Origin: Microbacterium sp. ET2
Lineage (GTDB): Bacteria; Actinomycetota; Actinomycetes; Actinomycetales; Microbacteriaceae
Assembly (NCBI RefSeq): GCF_030347395.1
Contig: NZ_CP128170.1
Location: 2,852,001 to 2,916,000, forward strand
Direction of reading: 5' to 3'
Length of the DNA: 64,000 nt
Below are positions 1 to 10,386 of this stretch, piece by piece. A program made the position numbers and the translations under genes. Numbering within the stretch: position 1 is the first letter of the stretch; each line of letters opens with the position of its first letter. The notes below the pieces were generated by a model. That model made no database searches. It was not told where the DNA came from and was given only the letters and a program-made list of their open reading frames with translations.

Positions 1-114
1 GGTCGGCCCGAGAGCCTGCTCATGATCGGTGTGCACATCCTGTACCTCCTCGTCCTCACCGTCGGCGCCGCCTTCCTCGCGCGCCGGATCTTCGTGCGGA
101 GGCTCGCGAAATGA
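1..114 (+). CDS. ABC-2 type transporter permease, C-terminal end only
   Basis: The reading frame is open from the first base and ends in TGA at 112-114. It encodes the last 37 residues of a protein: a hydrophobic segment (LYLLVLTVGAAFLA) followed by a basic tail (RRIFVRRLAK), as expected for the last membrane helix and cytoplasmic end of an ABC-2 exporter permease. The stop overlaps the next start as ATGA, so the two are translationally coupled. The neighbour is also an ABC-2 permease, so this is probably its partner subunit in a NodJ-like or drug/glycan exporter. The function rests mainly on the neighbour, because too little of the protein is present. Confidence 0.6.
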   Translation, partial: GRPESLLMIGVHILYLLVLTVGAAFLARRIFVRRLAK

Positions 115-932
115 CCGCCACCGTCATCGAGCCTCAGACCCGCTCCGGCGGTGTGCGGTCGCTGTGGGCCGGAAACCCGCAGGCCGTCGTGCAGCGGGGG
201 CTCATCGCGGCCCGCTCCTCGAACTGGATCGTCGTGCTGTCGGGATTCTTCGAGCCGGTCTTCTATCTGCTGTCGATGGGCGTGGGGCTCGGCGCGCTGA
301 TCGGCAACGTGACGACGGCCTCCGGAATGGAGGTGCCGTACGCCGCCTTCATCGCGCCCGCGCTTCTGGCCGTCTCGGCGATGAACGGCGCCGTGTACGA
401 CTCCACCTGGAACGTCTTCTTCAAGCTCAACTACGGCAAGCTCTACGAGGGGATGCTCGCGACCTCGCTCGGACCCCTCGACGTCGCCCTCGGAGAGATC
501 CTCTACGCACTGCTGCGCGGGCTCGTCTACGCGAGCGGATTCATGGTGATCATGCAGTTCGCCGGCTTGAACCTGTCATGGACCGCGATTCTCGCCCTCC
601 CTGCCGTTCTCCTCATCGCGTTCGGCTTCGCCAGCCTGGGCATGGCGATCACGAGCTACATGAAGGCGTTCCAGCACATGGACTGGATCAACTTCGTGAT
701 GCTGCCGATGTTCCTCTTCTCCGCGACCTTCTACCCGCTGAGCGTGTACCCCGACTGGGTGGTCCCGATCATCCAGGCGCTTCCGCTCTGGCACGGCGTG
801 GAGCTCATCCGCGGCCTCACCCTCGGCGATCTGGACGTGGGCATGCTCTGGCACGTGCTCTACTTCGTGGTGATGATCACCGCCGGGCTCATCTTCACCA
901 CGAAGCGGCTGCGCGCGCTCTTCCTCGATTGA
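111..932 (+). CDS. ABC-2 type transporter permease (NodJ/DrrB-like)
   Basis: A 273-residue integral membrane protein with about six hydrophobic segments. It has the shape of an ABC-2 exporter permease: a cytoplasmic N-terminus with a PxxxxxxGL segment, a first helix around residues 40-60, and a C-terminal block where PLSVYP precedes an LPLWHGVELIRG loop. That last motif is typical of the NodJ/DrrB branch, which exports lipo-oligosaccharides or drugs. The start ATG overlaps the upstream permease stop by four bases. The matching ATPase is presumably upstream of the window. The substrate cannot be told from sequence. Confidence 0.85.
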   Translation: MTATVIEPQTRSGGVRSLWAGNPQAVVQRGLIAARSSNWIVVLSGFFEPVFYLLSMGVGLGALIGNVTTASGMEVPYAAFIAPALLAVSAMNGAVYDSTWNVFFKLNYGKLYEGMLATSLGPLDVALGEILYALLRGLVYASGFMVIMQFAGLNLSWTAILALPAVLLIAFGFASLGMAITSYMKAFQHMDWINFVMLPMFLFSATFYPLSVYPDWVVPIIQALPLWHGVELIRGLTLGDLDVGMLWHVLYFVVMITAGLIFTTKRLRALFLD

Positions 933-941
933 GCGTCTGCG

Positions 942-2429
942 TCAGAGCGAACCTGTCGCCCCGACCCCCAGGTCCTCGTCGTAGTCGACGTTCTTCGTCT
1001 CGGGCGCGAGTGCGAGCGCGATGAAGGTCAGCACCCCCATCGCCGACAGGTAGACGCCGACGAGCCACGGGTTGCCGTCTCCGAGCTGCCACAGCGCCAC
1101 CGCGATGATCGGTGCGACAGCGGCACCGAGGATCGACGACACGTTGTAGGCGATCGCCGAGCCCGAGTACCGCACATTCGTCGGGAACAGCTCGGGAAGC
1201 ACGGCTCCCATCGGTCCGAAACTCCACCCCATGAGCACGAACCCGAAGATGAGGAACGCCTGCGTGAGCGCACCGGTGAACAGGGGATCGGCCGCGGGGA
1301 GCAGGAAGATCGAGAACGACAGCCCGAAGACGACGATGAGCGCCGTGACCCACATCAGCAGCGTGCGACGGCCGATCGCGTCGGCGATCGGTCCCGACAG
1401 CAGCGTGAAGATGCCGAAGAACACCACGCCGATGATCTGCATGATGACGAAGTCGGTGTAGCCGAAACCGAGGCCCGGATAGAACTGCGCGGCGAATGCG
1501 GCCTCGTCGAAGGCTCGGCCCGACGACTCAGCGGCGGCCCGAGCGGCGGCGCTCGCGGTCTCGAGGTCGGCGGGCTTCGTGCCGTACGACAGCGTGAACT
1601 GCGTCATGAGGTAGAACAGCACGTACGTCGCCAGCATGATGAATGTGCCGAGGATCGCCTGACGCCAATGCCGGCGCAGGACGGTGCCGACGGGGAAGCG
1701 CCGGATGACGCCCTTCTGCTCGGCTTTGACGAAGGTGCTCGATTCCACCAGCCGCAGGCGCACCCACAGGCCGATGACCACCATCACCGCCGAGAACAGG
1801 AACGGCACGCGCCATCCCCATGCCAGGAAGGCGTCGGAGCGCAGGGCCGGGTCCTCGGGGTGGGGGAGGAGGAAGTAGATCGTCAGGAACAGCGAGTTGG
1901 CGATGATGAAGCCGAGCGGTGCGCCAAGCTGCGGGAACGTGCCGTACCAGGCGCGCTTTCCCGTCGGCGCGTTCTCGGTCGCCACCAGCGCCGCGCCCGA
2001 CCACTCGCCGCCGAGGGCGAAGCCCTGCGAGAGCCGCAGGATCAGCAGCAGCAGCGCCGCCCACAGGCCGATGTCGTTGAAGGTGGGCAGGCACCCGATG
2101 AGGAACGTCGCGATCCCCATGGTGAGGAGGGATGCCACGAGCGTGGCCTTGCGGCCGAAGCGGTCTCCGAAGTGCCCGAAGATGACCGCGCCGAGCGGCC
2201 GGGCGACCATCGCGGCACCGAAGACGCCGAAGGAGGCCAGGAGGGAGGTGGTGTCGTTGCCCGTGGGGAAGAAAAGCAGCGGGAAGACCAGCACCGAGGC
2301 GGTGGCGTAGACGTAGAAGTCGTAGAACTCGATCGTCGTGCCGACCAGGCTCGCCGTGATGACACGCGAGCGCGGGTTGGCGGGCGCGGGCGGCGACGCA
2401 GCGGCGGCGGAGTCGGTCGCCTGTGTCAT
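942..2429 (-). CDS. MFS transporter, metabolite:H+ symporter (MHS) family
   Basis: A 495-residue, 12-helix major facilitator. The N-terminal signature GTTIEFYDFYVYATA and the loop GHFGDRFGRKATL (between helices 2 and 3) are typical of the MHS family, with ShiA, ProP and KgtP as relatives. The LRLSQGFALGGEW stretch is a further family hallmark. Members take up small organic acids, osmolytes or aromatic acids with protons; the substrate is not readable here. I chose the ATG at 2429 because the frame upstream overlaps the neighbouring gene and encodes a low-complexity Arg/Ser-rich extension. It lies 4 bases downstream of the small membrane protein gene and is probably co-transcribed with it. Confidence 0.88.
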   Translation of the reverse strand: MTQATDSAAAASPPAPANPRSRVITASLVGTTIEFYDFYVYATASVLVFPLLFFPTGNDTTSLLASFGVFGAAMVARPLGAVIFGHFGDRFGRKATLVASLLTMGIATFLIGCLPTFNDIGLWAALLLLILRLSQGFALGGEWSGAALVATENAPTGKRAWYGTFPQLGAPLGFIIANSLFLTIYFLLPHPEDPALRSDAFLAWGWRVPFLFSAVMVVIGLWVRLRLVESSTFVKAEQKGVIRRFPVGTVLRRHWRQAILGTFIMLATYVLFYLMTQFTLSYGTKPADLETASAAARAAAESSGRAFDEAAFAAQFYPGLGFGYTDFVIMQIIGVVFFGIFTLLSGPIADAIGRRTLLMWVTALIVVFGLSFSIFLLPAADPLFTGALTQAFLIFGFVLMGWSFGPMGAVLPELFPTNVRYSGSAIAYNVSSILGAAVAPIIAVALWQLGDGNPWLVGVYLSAMGVLTFIALALAPETKNVDYDEDLGVGATGSL

Positions 2430-2433
2430 CGAT

Positions 2434-2784
2434 TCACCACAGCACGGCGATGGCGGCGTTGGCGAAGGTGAGTACGCCGATCGACCAGAAGAGCGCCGGC
2501 GGCGTGGCATCCGTCCTGCGCTGGCGGGCGCGCGCGATGCCGATCACAGCGCCGATCGCGAGGAGGATGACGAGCTTCACCCCGATCTTGACGTAGTTCA
2601 GCTCGATGCCCGCCGGCCACGGGGCGGCGAGGACCAGTCCGGCGGCACCGGCGATGAGCAGACCCCAGTCCATCAGCCGGGTCGCCTGCCGGCGACGCGA
2701 GACCGCCTCGACGACCCAGGCGCCGAAGAGCACCGCGAAACCGGTGAGGTGGATCAGCACGACGAGGTGACGCAGGAACTCCAT
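2434..2784 (-). CDS. Small four-helix membrane protein of unknown function
   Basis: A 116-residue protein with four predicted membrane segments, starting MEFLRHLVVLIHLTGFAVLFG, and a short basic loop (RARQRRTD) before the last helix. Small integral membrane proteins like this are common in Microbacteriaceae and carry no assigned function. The start is supported by a TACCCT hexamer seven bases upstream, the leaderless-promoter pattern seen elsewhere in the window. It precedes the MFS transporter by only a few bases, so it may assist or simply accompany it. No catalytic motif is visible. Confidence 0.75.
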   Translation of the reverse strand: MEFLRHLVVLIHLTGFAVLFGAWVVEAVSRRRQATRLMDWGLLIAGAAGLVLAAPWPAGIELNYVKIGVKLVILLAIGAVIGIARARQRRTDATPPALFWSIGVLTFANAAIAVLW

Positions 2785-2791
2785 AGCTCAG

Positions 2792-2797
2792 AGGGTA
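2792..2797 (-). promoter_or_regulatory. Putative leaderless -10 element of the small membrane protein gene
   Basis: TACCCT ends seven bases before the ATG at 2784. Fits the TANNNT plus 6-7 base pattern. Confidence 0.45.
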
Positions 2798-2873
2798 GGG
2801 GCCGCCCGGGCGGCCCCGCCAGGAAGGCGCGCCTCACGCGCTCGGGGCAGTGTGGGTGGGGTCGGTGGGTGGG

Positions 2874-4616
<1,743 letters not shown>

Positions 4617-4620
<4 letters not shown>

Positions 4621-5261
4621 CGGGAGCCTCCTTCTTTCGGGACGGCGGGCGCCGTCGGGGGGAATGCGAGAAGGCGCTGCACGTGCCGCGCCAGGATGTC
4701 GGTCTCGAGGTTGACGGGGTCGCCGACCTGTCGGGTGCCGAGCGTGGTGGCCTCGAGCGTCTCGGGGATGAGCGAGACCTCGAACCAGGGCTCCGCCGCC
4801 TCGGGCGCACTCACGGCGCTGACGGTCAGCGAGACCCCGTCCACGGCGATCGAGCCCTTGTCGACGACGAGAGGGGCGAGGTGTGCGGGAAGGGCGATGC
4901 GGACGACCCGCCACTCGGCACCGGGGCGCACCGCGGTCACGGTGCCGGTGCCGTCGATGTGGCCCTGCACGATGTGGCCGCCCAGACGCCCGTGGGCGGC
5001 GGTCGCGCGCTCGAGGTTCACAGCGCGCCCCGCGGCCACGCCGGCGAGGGTCGACATGTCGAGGGTCTGCCGCATCACATCGGCGGTGAACCAGTCCTCG
5101 CCGCGATCGACGACGGTGAGGCAGACGCCGCTGACCGCGATCGAGTCGCCGTGGCCGGCGTCCGAGACCGCCTTCGGGGCGCGCACCGTCAGCCGCAGCC
5201 CGTCGCCGGACGGGGCGACGGCGGTGACGGCGCCGACTTCTTCGATGATTCCGGTGAACAT
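4617..5261 (-). CDS. ribE: Riboflavin synthase alpha chain
   Basis: A 214-residue protein that dismutates two 6,7-dimethyl-8-ribityllumazine molecules into riboflavin and the RibH substrate. It shows the expected two-fold internal repeat of lumazine-binding domains: MFTGIIEEVG at the N-terminus with GDSIAVSGVCLTV near residue 40, and a second copy with GGHIVQGHIDGTG followed by KGSIAVDGVSLTV. The length is normal. It overlaps ribD and ribBA by one and four bases respectively, so translation is coupled along the operon. Confidence 0.96.
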
Positions 5262-6307
5262 CAGCTGTCCTTCACATTCGCGGGGGAGGGGGTGGGCGCG
5301 CAGCGCGCGACGAGCAGGATGTCGTCGCCGAGACGCTCGACGGAGGAGAGGGTGAGGCGCACGGCCGCACCGATCGTCTCGACGCCGATGTCGTCGAGCG
5401 CCAGGCGCGGACCGCCGAGCAGGGTGGGCGCGACATAGGCGAGGACCTCGTCCACGAGGCCCGCGCGCACGAACGCCGAGGCCAGGGTCGGCCCGCCCTC
5501 GACGAAGACCCGCTGCACGCCCTGACGGCGGAGGTCGTCCAGTACTCGCGAGAGATCGTGGGACGAGAAGAAGAGAGGTTCGCGGGGATGCCGCCGCACG
5601 GCCGCCTCGGGAGGGGTCTGCCGCTCACCGATCACCACGGGTCGCGGCTGATCGGCCAGGAGCGCACCGTCCGCATCGCGGGCGGTCAACGACGGGTCGT
5701 CGGAGAGCACGGTGCCGGTTCCGACGACGATCGCGTCGGCCATCGCCCGCCGTCGGTGGACGTCCTGTCGTGCCGCGGCGCCGGTGATCCACCGGCTGGT
5801 GCCGTCGGATGCCGCGGCGCGGCCGTCGAGGGACTGCGCCCACTTCACCGTGACGTGCGGGCGACCGAGGCGCTGCACGGTCAGCCAGGAGGAGAGGAGC
5901 TCGCGGCCCTCGTCGCCGAGCACACCTGCCTCGACCTCCACGCCCGCCGCTCGGAGTGTGTCTGCGCCGCCGGCGGAGACGACGCCGGGATCATCGACCG
6001 CGTAGAGAACGCGTGAAATCCCGGCCGAGAGGAGCGCCCGGCTGCACGGCCCGGTGCGCCCGGTGTGATTGCAGGGCTCGAGGGTCACCACGGCCGTGGC
6101 GCCCTCCGCCTCACCGGGGGACAGGCGGGACAGGGCATCGACCTCGGCGTGGGCAGTCCCTGCCCCGCGATGCCACCCCTCGGCCAGGATCCGGCCGTCG
6201 GGCGCGAGGATCACCGCTCCCACCTGGGGGTTGAACCCGGCGGGACCGTTCACCGCCAGCGCGAGAGCGCGACGCATCGCGTTGCGCTCGACGTCTCGCA
6301 CCGTCAT
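5261..6307 (-). CDS. ribD: Bifunctional pyrimidine deaminase / 5-amino-6-(5-phosphoribosylamino)uracil reductase (RibD)
   Basis: RibD carries out the second and third steps of riboflavin synthesis. The deaminase domain is N-terminal, with the zinc motif HAEVDAL and the later EPCNHTGRTGPC. The NADPH-dependent reductase domain is C-terminal, with VKWAQSLDGRAA and FVEGGPTLASAF. From the ATG at 6307 the protein is 348 residues, a normal length; an in-frame ATG at 6325 is possible. I prefer 6307 because it follows an AGGGA-like ribosome site and directly precedes the conserved MRRALALA segment. It is the first gene after the FMN riboswitch. Its stop overlaps the ribE start by one base. Confidence 0.94.
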   Translation of the reverse strand: MTVRDVERNAMRRALALAVNGPAGFNPQVGAVILAPDGRILAEGWHRGAGTAHAEVDALSRLSPGEAEGATAVVTLEPCNHTGRTGPCSRALLSAGISRVLYAVDDPGVVSAGGADTLRAAGVEVEAGVLGDEGRELLSSWLTVQRLGRPHVTVKWAQSLDGRAAASDGTSRWITGAAARQDVHRRRAMADAIVVGTGTVLSDDPSLTARDADGALLADQPRPVVIGERQTPPEAAVRRHPREPLFFSSHDLSRVLDDLRRQGVQRVFVEGGPTLASAFVRAGLVDEVLAYVAPTLLGGPRLALDDIGVETIGAAVRLTLSSVERLGDDILLVARCAPTPSPANVKDS

Positions 6308-6378
6308 CCGTCTTCCCTCGTCCATCCCATCGGCCCTCGCGGGCTCCGGGGCACGGGAACGGCAGGCGCAGGCGCCTG

Positions 6379-6536
6379 ACGTGCTTCTCCCATCCGGACT
6401 CGCGAGGACCTTCCCTCGCATCACCGTCGGTCCCGGAATTCCACCGGATCAGGTCAGGCGACACCCTCTCGGGTGTGACGCCGTCGCTCGCGGACTGTCA
6501 CCGCCGGTTCGGATTCTCACCGACCCCGGAGCACGT
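6379..6536 (-). promoter_or_regulatory. FMN riboswitch (RFN element) controlling the rib operon
   Basis: Read on the minus strand, the P1 arms ACGTGCT (6536-6530) and AGCACGT (6385-6379) close the structure. Conserved RFN blocks lie between them in order: GGGGTCGGTGAGAATCCGA, ACCGGCGGT, a variable arm, TTCCGGGACCGACGGT, and GTCCGGATGGGAGAAG just before the closing arm. About 70 bases separate it from the ribD start. A second inverted repeat (CAGGCGC/GCGCCTG) in that stretch may form the expression platform. Known RFN elements bind FMN and shut off downstream riboflavin genes, which fits the ribD-ribE-ribBA-ribH operon here. Confidence 0.96.
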
Positions 6537-6574
6537 TGCTGCTCACGAGTGTAGTCAACACGCTGTTTGCGGAT

Positions 6575-7597
6575 TCATTCCCGCGCATGTGCGCGCGGAG
6601 GCCCGGCGTCGGGGGGCATCGCAGCGAGCTCGCGTGCGGTGGACTCGTCGAGGATGACGTCGGTGATGAGCCCCGCACGCAGGGCGCCGCGAAGGCTCGG
6701 CACCTTCGCGCGACCGGCGACGATTCCGACGCGCCGGGGCGCTCGGCGCAGGACCGAGAAGTCCGGCCCCGTCGCACGTTCGTTCAGCGGGATGCCGTCG
6801 CTCGAACCGTCGGCGCGGTAGAACACCGTCGCGACGTCGCCCACGACGTGCTCGCGGCTGAGGGCACGGTAGTCCGCCGCGTCGAGGTAGCCGCCCTGGT
6901 AGACATGGCTCGGCACCTCGGCGAAGGGGGAACCCACACCGAAGACCGCGAGGTCGAGGCTGGCCTGCATCTCCAGCACCCGGCGGATCGAGCGCTCTCG
7001 CCAGAACGCGCGCTTGGTCGCCGGATCGTCGAAGAAGGCCGGCACGGGGAACTGGTGCACCTGCGCACCGAAGGCGTCGCCGAACCTGCTCAGCAGCTCG
7101 CTGGCGTACATGATGCCCGTCGTGCGCATGTTGCCGGCGCCGTTGAGCTGGACCACCTCGGTGTTGTGGGTCACGCGCCGCGGCAGGTGGCGGCTGACCG
7201 CGCCGATCGTCGACCCCCACGCGATGCCGACGCTCTGGTTGGAGTCGACCCAGCTCGCGAGGGTGCGTGCCGCAGACAGGGCGACGCGGTCGAGGCGCTC
7301 GACGTCGCTTGCGCGGTCGGGCACCGGCACGATGTGGGCCGTCACCCCGAACCGGTCGCGGATGTCGGCGGCGAGCCGGGACGGGCCCTCGAGGGGCGAG
7401 TGGATGACGATCTCGACCAGACCCGTCTCGCGCGCCTGACTGAGCAGACGCGACACGGATGACCGGGAGGTACGCAGCTCCGTGGCGATGGCGTCCATCG
7501 TGAGGTCCTGCATGTAGTAGAGCTGCGCGGCGCGCAGCGCGTCGCGCGTGCGCTCGGGGAGGACGGTCTCGGAGATGTCGGCCGGCTTCGTCATCAT
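6575..7597 (-). CDS. SorC-family sugar-binding transcriptional regulator (likely glycerol regulator)
   Basis: About 340 residues. The N-terminal helix-turn-helix (LYYMQDLTMDAIATELRTSRSSVSRLLSQARETGLV) is that of the SorC/DeoR-like group. The remainder is a sugar-phosphate-binding effector domain, with GIAWGSTIGAV and FGVGSP. Two adjacent ATGs follow a GGAGAGG site; the one at 7594 has the better spacing, so the true start is 7597 or 7594. The gene is divergent from glpD, and a perfect palindrome (7607-7620) sits just upstream of its start, suggesting autoregulation and control of glpDFK. The effector is probably glycerol 3-phosphate or a relative; this is inference from context. Confidence 0.85.
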   Translation of the reverse strand: MMTKPADISETVLPERTRDALRAAQLYYMQDLTMDAIATELRTSRSSVSRLLSQARETGLVEIVIHSPLEGPSRLAADIRDRFGVTAHIVPVPDRASDVERLDRVALSAARTLASWVDSNQSVGIAWGSTIGAVSRHLPRRVTHNTEVVQLNGAGNMRTTGIMYASELLSRFGDAFGAQVHQFPVPAFFDDPATKRAFWRERSIRRVLEMQASLDLAVFGVGSPFAEVPSHVYQGGYLDAADYRALSREHVVGDVATVFYRADGSSDGIPLNERATGPDFSVLRRAPRRVGIVAGRAKVPSLRGALRAGLITDVILDESTARELAAMPPDAGPPRAHARE

Positions 7598-7606
7598 CCT
7601 CTCCTC

Positions 7607-7620
7607 TGCACATATGTGCA
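7607..7620. promoter_or_regulatory. Palindromic operator between the SorC regulator and glpD
   Basis: TGCACATATGTGCA is a perfect 14-base palindrome placed 9 bases upstream of the regulator start and 90 bases upstream of glpD. A further TTGCAC half-site begins at 7627. AT-containing palindromes are rare in this GC-rich window. The position suits binding by the adjacent SorC-family protein. Confidence 0.65.
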
Positions 7621-7709
7621 AGATGATTGCACTGACGTTCGGGCGGGTTCAGGATGTATTCATCCAGATGATGCGGTGTCGCGCAAGGGGCACCGTGAGA
7701 GGAGTCCCG

Positions 7710-9443
7710 ATGAGCAGCCAGCCCGCCGCATCGCAGCCCGCATCCCAGCGCGCTGAGGTCCGAGCCATCGCCGCGGACCCGACGGCCGACGTCGTCATCG
7801 TCGGTGGCGGCATCAACGGCATCGCGACCTTCCGAGATCTGGCGCTGCAGGGCGTGAAGGTGATCCTGGTCGAGCGCGACGACTTCGTCTCGGGCGCCTC
7901 GAGTGCGTCGTCGCACATGATCCACGGCGGCATCCGCTACCTCGAGAACGGCGAGTTCCGTCTGGTGCGGGAATCGGTCGTCGAGCGCAATGCCCTCATC
8001 AAGACCGCGCCGCACTACGTGCGCCCGCTGCCGACGACCGTGCCGATCTTCTCCACCTTCTCCGGGCTGTTCTCCGCACCCCTGCGTTTCCTCACCCACA
8101 AGCAGGGCAAGCCCTCCGAGCGCGGTGCCCTGCTGATCAAGGCGGGGCTGACGATCTACGACTTCTTCTCCCGCGACGGCGGCGCGGTGCCTCGACACCG
8201 TTTCCACGGCCGGAAGCGCTCGCTCGCCGAACTCCCGGCGCTGAATGCCGATGTGAAGTACACCGCCACCTACTTCGACGCCAGCATGCACGACCCCGAG
8301 CGTCTTGCGCTCGATGTCCTCTACGACGGCCTGGCCGCCGGTCCCCACGCGCGGGCGGCGAACTACCTGTCGGCGGTCGGCATGTCGGCATCCGGCCTGC
8401 GGGTACGCGACGGGGTGACGGGAGAGGAGTTCGATCTCACCTCGGACGTCGTGGTCAACGCCTCCGGTCCGTGGACCGACCTCACCAACGAGTCGCTCGG
8501 TCGCGACACCGCGTACATGGGCGGGACCAAGGGGTCGCATATCGTGCTCGACAACCCGGCGCTGTTCGAAGCCACGGGCGGTCGTGAGATCTTCTTCGAG
8601 CACGAAGACGGCCGGATCGTCCTCATCTACCCGCTCAAGGGCCGCGTGATGGTCGGCACCACCGACATCGACCACGACATGCGCACCCCGGCCCTGTGCA
8701 CGGAGGAGGAGGTCGACTACTTCTTCGACCTCGTCGCGCACGTGTTCCCCGACATCCCCGTCGACCGCTCCGAGATCGTCTACCGATTCGCCGGCGTGCG
8801 TCCGCTGCCCCGTCACGACGACACGCAGCCCGGCTTCGTCTCACGCGATTACCGCATCGAGCAGGCCACGGCCTCCGGCCGCCCGCAGACGACGGTGCTC
8901 AGCCTCGTCGGCGGCAAGTGGACGACGTTCCGCGCCCTGGGCGAGCAGCTCTCCGACCGTGTGCTGGGGATCCTCGGGCGGCGCCGGGTGCGCAGCACCG
9001 CGGGCCTCATGATCGGCGGCGCCGAAGGCTACCCCCGCACGCAGCGCGCCCGCGCCACGTGGGTCGAGAGTCACCGGGGTCACCTCGATGCCGCACGTGC
9101 CGACCAGCTTCTCGAGCGATACGGCACCCGCGCCGCCGCTCTGATCGAGGCCCTGCCCGACGACGACCGGCCGCTGTCGACTCTGCCGGATTACAGCACC
9201 GGGGAGATCGCCTACCTCGCGCGCACCGAGTACGTCGTTCACCTCATCGATGTCCTCCTGCGCCGCACGAGCGTGGCGTTCGTGGGATCGGTCACGATGC
9301 CGGTCCTGCAGGAGCTCGCCGAGGTCGTCGGCGACACGCTGGGCTGGGACGCCGAGCAGCGTGGCGAAGAGGTCGCCGCCAGCGCTCGCTTCCTCGCGGA
9401 GCGGCATGGTGTCGATCTGACGCAGGACGCCGTACTCTCATGA
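7710..9443 (+). CDS. glpD: Glycerol-3-phosphate dehydrogenase (FAD-dependent)
   Basis: Oxidises glycerol 3-phosphate to dihydroxyacetone phosphate at the membrane and passes electrons to quinone. The 577-residue length is normal. The N-terminal FAD-binding Rossmann motif VGGGINGIAT is at residues 31-40, followed by the family signatures ASSASSHMIHGGIRYLE and, later, GTTDIDHD. From an ATG further upstream the frame would run through the regulator-glpD intergenic region, so I use the ATG at 7710, which follows a GAGAGGAG ribosome site. It heads the glycerol cluster with glpF and glpK and is divergent from the SorC regulator. Confidence 0.95.
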   Translation: MSSQPAASQPASQRAEVRAIAADPTADVVIVGGGINGIATFRDLALQGVKVILVERDDFVSGASSASSHMIHGGIRYLENGEFRLVRESVVERNALIKTAPHYVRPLPTTVPIFSTFSGLFSAPLRFLTHKQGKPSERGALLIKAGLTIYDFFSRDGGAVPRHRFHGRKRSLAELPALNADVKYTATYFDASMHDPERLALDVLYDGLAAGPHARAANYLSAVGMSASGLRVRDGVTGEEFDLTSDVVVNASGPWTDLTNESLGRDTAYMGGTKGSHIVLDNPALFEATGGREIFFEHEDGRIVLIYPLKGRVMVGTTDIDHDMRTPALCTEEEVDYFFDLVAHVFPDIPVDRSEIVYRFAGVRPLPRHDDTQPGFVSRDYRIEQATASGRPQTTVLSLVGGKWTTFRALGEQLSDRVLGILGRRRVRSTAGLMIGGAEGYPRTQRARATWVESHRGHLDAARADQLLERYGTRAAALIEALPDDDRPLSTLPDYSTGEIAYLARTEYVVHLIDVLLRRTSVAFVGSVTMPVLQELAEVVGDTLGWDAEQRGEEVAASARFLAERHGVDLTQDAVLS

Positions 9444-9448
9444 TCGTC

Positions 9449-9492
9449 ATGACCGGCGCTGCGGTGCCGGTCATGTCGCCCCGGTCGCCGGG
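9449..9492 (+). promoter_or_regulatory. Pair of hairpins between glpD and glpF
   Basis: ATGACCGGC (9449-9457) pairs perfectly with GCCGGTCAT (9466-9474) around an 8-base loop. It is followed by a CCCCG/CGGGG hairpin at about 9478-9492. There is no T-tract. It may protect glpD mRNA or reduce read-through into glpF. Confidence 0.45.
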
Positions 9493-9555
9493 GACGCGCT
9501 CCTCGGCGAACATCCCTGACGCGGCATTGGGGCCGCACGACGAAAGAAGGTCAAT

Positions 9556-10314
9556 GTGGACAATCTGGGAATCGTCTTCACCTCGGAGGTGATCGGCACG
9601 ATGCTGCTGACCCTCCTGGGTTGTGGCGTCGTCGCCAACGTCGCCCTGACGAAGACGAAGGGCTTCGCCGGCGGCTTCCTGCTGGTCAACTTCGGCTGGG
9701 GTCTCGCGGTCTTCGCCGGTGTGACCGTCGCCTACGTCTCCGGTGCGCACCTGAACCCCGCTGTCACGCTGGGTCTCGTCGCCAACGGCGCGACGGAGTT
9801 CGGCCAGGGTGTGCCGGTCGGACCCCTGTCGATCCTCGTGTACATCGGCGCGCAGATGATCGGTGCCTTCATCGGCGCGGTGCTCGCCTGGGCGGCGTAC
9901 AAGAAGCACTTCGACGCCGAGGAGGACGCGGCCACCAAGCTCGGCGTCTTCTCCACCGGCCCCGCCATCCGCACCTACGGCTGGAACCTCGTCACCGAGA
10001 TCATCGGCACCTTCGTGCTGGTCTTCGTCGTGATCGGCTTCGGCCGCAACGGCGACCCGTCGGGTCTGGCAGCCCTAGGCGCCCTCCCCGTCGCCCTGCT
10101 CGTCGTCGGCATCGGTGCTTCGCTCGGTGGCCCCACGGGGTACGCCATCAACCCTGCGCGTGACCTCGGCCCCCGCATCGCCCACGCGATCCTGCCGATC
10201 AAGAACAAGGGCGGCAGCGACTGGAGCTACTCCTGGGTGCCGATCGTCGGACCGATCATCGGTGGTGTCCTGGCCGGTTTCGCCGCGATCCCCCTCATGC
10301 CGATCCTGGGCTGA
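9556..10314 (+). CDS. glpF: Glycerol facilitator, MIP/aquaporin family
   Basis: A 252-residue channel that lets glycerol diffuse across the membrane. Both NPA boxes are present, NPAVT at residues 67-71 and NPARD at 199-203; the Asp after the second box is typical of glycerol-conducting aquaglyceroporins rather than water channels. Six membrane segments fit the family. The GTG at 9556 is preceded by AAGAAGG at five bases spacing; an overlapping ATG is out of frame. It lies between glpD and glpK and is probably transcribed with them. Confidence 0.94.
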   Translation: MDNLGIVFTSEVIGTMLLTLLGCGVVANVALTKTKGFAGGFLLVNFGWGLAVFAGVTVAYVSGAHLNPAVTLGLVANGATEFGQGVPVGPLSILVYIGAQMIGAFIGAVLAWAAYKKHFDAEEDAATKLGVFSTGPAIRTYGWNLVTEIIGTFVLVFVVIGFGRNGDPSGLAALGALPVALLVVGIGASLGGPTGYAINPARDLGPRIAHAILPIKNKGGSDWSYSWVPIVGPIIGGVLAGFAAIPLMPILG

Positions 10315-10386
10315 GTCCCGGCATCCGCAGCGCCACAGCCCTCACGCACGACGAACCATCCGCAACGAGACAAAGGAGTATCACGC

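Noticed and set aside
2430..2510. Upstream extension of the MFS transporter to an ATG at 2510.
   Set aside because: It overlaps the small membrane protein gene and encodes an Arg/Ser/Pro-rich segment unlike any MHS transporter.
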